Below the pieces are notes generated by a model, which did not search any database, was not told where the DNA came from, and saw nothing but the letters and a program-made list of their open reading frames with translations. This document shows, in pieces, positions 19,812-24,459 of a stretch of DNA of 24,459 nt. This DNA comes from Basidiobolus ranarum (taxonomy: Eukaryota > Basidiobolomycota > Basidiobolomycetes > Basidiobolales). Location: the NCBI GenBank assembly GCA_040143965.1, contig JASJQH010007028.1:1-24459 (forward strand). The letters run 5' to 3'. Position 1 is the first letter of the stretch. Every line of letters begins with the position of its first letter. The translations under genes were made by a program, and so were the position numbers.

Positions 19812-21098
19812 ATGAAAATCTCAACCTCTCTCGCTTTAACTGCCTTTGCTTCTGTCATCTTGGCTCAAGGTGGTAGTACGGATGATACGATCGAAAAATC
19901 CTTTCCTGCAGACCTGGTTCAAACTCCTCATCAGAAGTACATTATCAATGGTGAGAGTGATCAACCTAACAGCCAAAAGACCAGACTTGAATATTTAGCC
20001 AAAGCGCCCTATAGAGCTGTCTTCCCTAGCAAAGGCTTTCGGAGAATGTATAACAAAAGAAACATCATGAGTTCACCGCACGTTGCATCCTTGATCGCAC
20101 AAAAGCCAACCTTTAAATCGAAAGATGGAAGTATCACATCTCTAACTGCAGATAACTTTCCAATTCTTAAAAGGTTATCAATACGCCGTCTTCTCTTGGA
20201 ACCCAAGAGTGTGCGCGAACCACATTGGTATGCCAATAGCAACGAACTCGCCTACTGCTTACGCGGAGAGCTTCTCGTAACTATATTTGAAAATGACAAC
20301 AAGTTCAATAGATTCACAATAAGTGCTGGCCAGATGTTCTATGTACCTTCGGGAGCTCTACACCACCTTGAAAACGCTGGAGAAAAGGAGGCAGAGGTTA
20401 TTTTTGCCTTCACTCATGAAAGACCCGAAGATTTTGGTCTATCTAGTGCATTTGGGGCCATGTCAGATGCAGTGCTAGGCAACACCTACAATCTGCCTGC
20501 AAAATCTTTTGAAGCATTTAACAGAACAACTCACGACACAGTAATTGGTCACCGACAATCAGTTCCGTCTATCCCCACAGAAGCACGATGGGGTAATCCA
20601 CATAAACTTGACATTGAGGCTACCTTAGGATCAATTTCATCGCTTGCTGGATCAGCTAAAACCGCGCGTAAGCAGTTTTGGCCCATTTTGGACGATATCT
20701 CTATGTACTCAGTACGAGTTACCGATCAAGGCATGCGAGAGCCACATTGGCACCCAACCACAGCCGAAATGGCTTACGTTGCCAAGGGGCATGCCAGGAT
20801 AACAGTTATGAACCCCGGAGGTGGTTTAGATACCTTTTTACTCAAGACTGGTGATGTGTACTTCATTCCTAGTGCATATCCACACCATATCGAGAATATT
20901 GGTCAAGGAGATATTCACTTTTTGATTTTCTTCGATCAAAATACGCCCGGTGATATTGGTTATAAAGCATCTACTAGTGGATATTCTCGTGATACCTTGA
21001 CTGCAGCATTTAAAATCGACCCTCAGAATTTGCCAGTCCTACCGTTCACTGTTAAAGATCCTTCAATCATTGAAAGAATCAATCCTATAGACAAATAA
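19812..21098 (+). CDS. Secreted bicupin, oxalate decarboxylase/oxidase-like
   Basis: An intronless frame of 428 aa. A signal peptide spans about 1-19 (MKISTSLALTAFASVILAQ). Two cupin domains follow. The first (about 120-205) has REPHWYANSNELAY and FYVPSGALHHLENAG, with candidate metal ligands H138, E145 and H184; the position of the second ligand His is Tyr140. The second (about 295-375) has the complete set, HWHPTTAEMAY (H312, H314, E319) and FIPSAYPHHIENIG (H358). This is the layout of oxalate decarboxylases and related bicupins, which bind manganese and act on small carboxylates outside the cell. With one altered site it could be a decarboxylase with a single working centre, an oxidase, or a non-enzymatic storage-type cupin. 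It diverges from the LPMO gene and is likely co-expressed with it. Confidence 0.88.
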   Translation: MKISTSLALTAFASVILAQGGSTDDTIEKSFPADLVQTPHQKYIINGESDQPNSQKTRLEYLAKAPYRAVFPSKGFRRMYNKRNIMSSPHVASLIAQKPTFKSKDGSITSLTADNFPILKRLSIRRLLLEPKSVREPHWYANSNELAYCLRGELLVTIFENDNKFNRFTISAGQMFYVPSGALHHLENAGEKEAEVIFAFTHERPEDFGLSSAFGAMSDAVLGNTYNLPAKSFEAFNRTTHDTVIGHRQSVPSIPTEARWGNPHKLDIEATLGSISSLAGSAKTARKQFWPILDDISMYSVRVTDQGMREPHWHPTTAEMAYVAKGHARITVMNPGGGLDTFLLKTGDVYFIPSAYPHHIENIGQGDIHFLIFFDQNTPGDIGYKASTSGYSRDTLTAAFKIDPQNLPVLPFTVKDPSIIERINPIDK

Positions 21099-21242
21099 TT
21101 AAACACCAGCCCTAACCTTACATCATGCAATTACCCAAGATTGTATCCCTATTTACAATAAAAATCTGATAACTGTTGATAGCATGTCAATTAGAATAAC
21201 TGACTAAAATTACATGGATATGGTAACATTGTTACATCCTTG
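21099..21242. other. 3' flank of the bicupin gene
   Basis: AT-rich sequence after the stop codon, presumably the 3' UTR and terminator. An AATAAA-like AATAAAAATC lies near 21158. Confidence 0.35.
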
Positions 21243-21750
21243 ATCGAATTATAAATAGGTAGGTTTGTTTATTTTACCGAAAGAAGTGGTAACTATAATA
21301 ATTATAATGGTCAAGAATCAAGTTTCATGTCGAGAATATTGGATGTTACTAGAAAGAGGAGAAAAGTGCTGATGTAAGGCTTGCCACTGACGATGATCAT
21401 ATTACCTAAAGCGTCAACCCTCACCACGAAATTTTTCTGGTACCATGATTACATCGCCGCTACTGAAGTTTAAGCTTATTTGCAGCTTTTGCACTTACCA
21501 GATATCAGTACCAGTCTATTGGACAAGCCTTCTAGTGGTTGATCATTGTCATCAATGGCAAAGTTTATGTCATTGTAATGGCCAGTAATATTGACTGTTT
21601 ATGATCATTTTCACCAGATTTGTAACTAAGATTGGATTCTAAAACCGGTATTCTCTTTATGCAAATATTGGCACATCTTGGATAAAACTATAATTAGCTA
21701 GGCTTGTTTATTTTACCAAAGGATTCCTTATGAACTAGAATAATGATGCT
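21243..21750. repeat. Two diverged copies of a unit about 439 bp apart
   Basis: TTGTTTATTTTACC is identical at 21265-21278 and 21704-21717. The flanking 30-40 bases on both sides also resemble each other (TAGGTAGGT vs TAGCTAGGC on one side; GAAAGAAG vs AAAGGATT on the other). This looks like an old tandem duplication that has decayed. Confidence 0.5.
21311..21600 (-). pseudogene. Decayed coding relic, cupin-like
   Basis: The minus strand carries protein-like stretches in more than one frame. One (about 21415-21480) contains SSGDVIMVPEKFRGE, which resembles the GDVxxxPxxFxGxW block of EutQ-like cupins. The next (down to 21311) contains VDALGNMIIVSGKPY. A third, upstream on the minus strand (about 21500-21590), contains NFAIDDNDQPLEGLSNRLV. 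No intron of plausible size joins them, so the gene appears dead. It is not obviously derived from the neighbouring bicupin, whose cupin motifs differ. Confidence 0.35.
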
Positions 21751-23550
21751 TCACCGACTGGAAAAGGTCATACTGCTAACAAATGAATGGTGCAAGTAAG
21801 AAATACAACTTCAATAGTGCCCAACTACTGATTGTACTCTTTGACATCGGTAAGTCATGATATCATCACTGTTACTCAGCCAGGTTACAATTGGCGCTAT
21901 AGGCAGTATTGATGAACATTCTATCCCTAAGCGCCTACAAACGTCAGCTAGGCTTATTTGGTAAAGCTCATGATAGTCAAGTAAAGAGTCATGTTCGGTT
22001 TGCATTCAAATTGAAAAGTTCTTCAGAATTAATAACGTACATTTCCAACATCTGATTATCAGTTACGAAAGTGGAATAAACCTACTAATTTGCTTATCCA
22101 TTCCATAATGAAATCTGAGAGAAGAGATGGTGAATCGCAAAAGAATGGAAATCATTGGAGGCTTTACAATATCTCTCACATTGGCATGTATTAGGAAATT
22201 TTATTCGACTCTGGCCATCAGTTACTTGAGGTTGCATATCCTCCGTCATGAAATAATTCGTCTCTTTAATTAGATCTACCAGTCATGGCATGAATACCAA
22301 CGTTACAAGGATATCCTTCTCTCCAATCAGGAGAAGCGAACGGCGTTGTGATGGGCCTCCTTGGGCACCTTCAACATTGTGATTCAAGACTGTAGAGCTG
22401 TTGAGGTTGGGACAAATCCAGTAGCAATGAACTTAAAATCAAGTTGCGGTCTCATCATCATCTACTTGCCACTAATCTCCTAAAACGGATCATGGTCTTG
22501 GGTGAATCGGGTCAAACAGTCAATGGATTCTTCAGCGCCAAAGCACAGTTGCTTGTTGGCCGGAGTATTTACACATATGTATCATATCCTAGATAGCACT
22601 CCTTGATTCAATCTGGAAACTCAAGAGTGTGTAATTGAATGAGCTCAATTGATCTGAGGTTTCTCTGTATTTAGAGAAGAGTTTACGTAAATGTGCTGTA
22701 TCTGTTTGCCACATATATTATTGTTTATAGCATAAGAATCCACAGAAAATTCTCACTATGGATGTGTAAGTAGCCGGTACCAATCTAACCCTAAGAGCCA
22801 TTGAGTGGGGATTGTACATAAATTTAATCTCAGAGACCTAGCTGTACAGTCCAGCAAAAGGAGATCATTTCTAGATAAGGAAGAACAAAGTAACAGATAG
22901 TATATTGCTAGCAAATGGGAACACAAGTGGATGCATACATACCTTGTAGTTGTGTATGACTGGAATCAAGATAAGACTGACTGGATTCCCTTGATTTTAA
23001 TGACTCTTGGCTAGCATGAGAGTTAACAAGCATAAATACAACATGGTTTGGACTTGAACCTTTAAAAAAATAGTTTCTTCAAATGGTTCTGGCAAGTTCT
23101 GCCAAATATACTTGCAGGTCTATCTACTCCCTCAGCTGGATGCTGGTACTGTTGTGACAATTGTCTCTCAGAGAATTGTGAAACTCTGGTCACTATTTGC
23201 TTATGTTTTAGTAAAGATTACTGAGGCTACAGATCAATGTATACAAACATTACATTTCTAGCATCTCATATAGTAGAAATATATCCATATTTAAAAGTCC
23301 TAACAGGTTTTTGATGAAAACTGATATATTGTCTAACTTCCAGAATTTTGATGGTTTTTCTACTTACTGACTAGGCATGAAAAGGATAGCAAGTTGTCAG
23401 AATGTGTAAAAAAATCCTTAGTGTACATCTGACTATCTTGTTGGTGGAGTGATATACTGTTCTTTTGAGTCAATGGATAAACAATACAATAGTAATGGCA
23501 AAAAACAAAAATATATAAAGTTAACTACCATTGTTACTATTGGCTATGAA
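21751..23550. other. Gene-poor flank with unrecognised coding-like relics
   Basis: There is no supported gene. Minus-strand stretches near 21811-22005 and 22280-22560 look protein-like over short spans but are broken and match no family I can name. The rest is AT-rich with stops in all frames. Confidence 0.4.
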
Positions 23551-23559
23551 ATGAAAGTC

Positions 23560-23860
23560 TATGTTGTGAAATGCCAAGCCTGTGCACACTTGGTTATACT
23601 TTCTAGCCCATAAGGATGAAGCCTCTGATACCTTCAAGATATTCAAAGCAATGGTGGATACTTGAATACCCTGACAAAAATAAAATCAATTTGTTCCAGA
23701 TTGGATCCACCCCTTTGGAGCACAAAACCATCAGAGGACTGTCACAATATTAGCAGCTGCATTCTGCCAGAGATTTTGATAGCAAAATGGCAGCTTCTTA
23801 ATGGTATTACAATGGTATTCATACATGGTGAAATATTGATCCTCTGATTTGGCATGCTTT
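23560..23860 (+). mobile_element. Possible Ty1/copia-like integrase fossil
   Basis: A short plus-strand stretch near 23594-23662 (YFLAHKDEAS…FKIFKAMV) resembles the integrase-core segment of Ty1/copia elements, where a YFL-hK-D-A---FK-FKA-V pattern is usual. The element is clearly broken and old. No long terminal repeats were found by eye in this window. Confidence 0.3.
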
Positions 23861-24459
23861 ATTTAATCATCAATAATTATTTGAAAATAACAATTTTCAA
23901 ATGTCAAATTACTGGATTTACTGCTCTAGGAACTTGAATTGATAAGCATGCCTTTGTTTAGATATTTTAGGCTTTGTATTCCAGCCATAATCAGAATCAA
24001 AAGATGGAAGAATCTTGTCATGTTTAGCCTCTACATATGCACATACCTGACTGATTGGACATAACTCAACAACATCAATATGCTTAATCAGCAAACTAAC
24101 AGTGGAAAAATTGCTAAACATATGAAATTTAGAGTAGCACTGCCACTTGGCAAATAGCTGATTCTTGTTACCATTGACAATGAAATGAGCTCTTGGTTTT
24201 GACAAATTTCCATTAAGAATTGAGCCAAACAATCCCTAACTTGCAGTCAATAAATGTCCTGTCCCAAACAGATGTGTCATTTCTTGAATAGATTACCTAT
24301 ATCTATAATAATAATACTGCATATCTCAATCTATCTCACCAAGAAGTCTGTCTTGCTGCTTTCCTAGAATGACCTTCATATTATCACATGAACAAAATAG
24401 CCCAAATTATGAAGATACTTACTCTGTGTCCAAGGATGGGCTATTGTTACCATTATTGT
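23861..24459. other. AT-rich right edge
   Basis: A 104-codon minus-strand open frame (23918-24232) has no recognised domain and lies among repeat relics. It may belong to a mobile element. Nothing else is supported. Confidence 0.4.

Noticed and set aside
23918-24232. 104-codon minus-strand frame as a host gene
   Set aside because: Surrounded by repeat relics; no domain recognised; probably part of an old element.

Overview
The window looks like a gene block from an early-diverging, filamentous-type fungus (Mucoromycota or Zoopagomycota grade; not placed more precisely). Spliceosomal introns are short (mostly 50-110 nt) and the base composition is AT-leaning. The gene set also fits: an AA11-type lytic polysaccharide monooxygenase (LPMO), a mitochondrial two-HMG-box protein, an Mgm1-type dynamin, a two-PAS protein of a sort common in these fungi, and a DDX59-type helicase.

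Layout. Positions 1-4160 are AT-rich and hold only broken, repeat-like coding relics. A G-rich tract (4165-4233) marks the start of a compact gene block at about 4.5-21.1 kb: a 174-residue protein of unknown function (+); a two-PAS-domain protein (-, 3 exons); a mitochondrial HMG-box protein (-, 4 exons, one GC-AG intron), head to head with a DDX59-like DEAD-box helicase (+, 3 exons); a Cks1/Suc1 cell-cycle subunit (-, 3 exons), tail to tail with the helicase; an Mgm1/OPA1-type dynamin (-, 2 exons), head to head with an O-fucosyltransferase-like type II membrane protein (+); a coiled-coil protein of 8 exons (+); and an AA11-like LPMO (-) diverging from a secreted bicupin (+). From 21.1 kb to the end the sequence is again gene-poor. 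It holds degraded, partly duplicated coding relics, one of them cupin-like, and a faint Ty1/copia-like integrase trace.

Several genes fall into natural pairs. The HMG-box and Mgm1 proteins both act in mitochondria. The LPMO and bicupin are both predicted to be secreted and share a 763-bp divergent promoter. The HMG/RNA-helicase pair superficially recalls the Mucorales sex locus, but the domain content argues against that identity. Gene models were built by eye from splice signals and protein-family similarity. No search was run.
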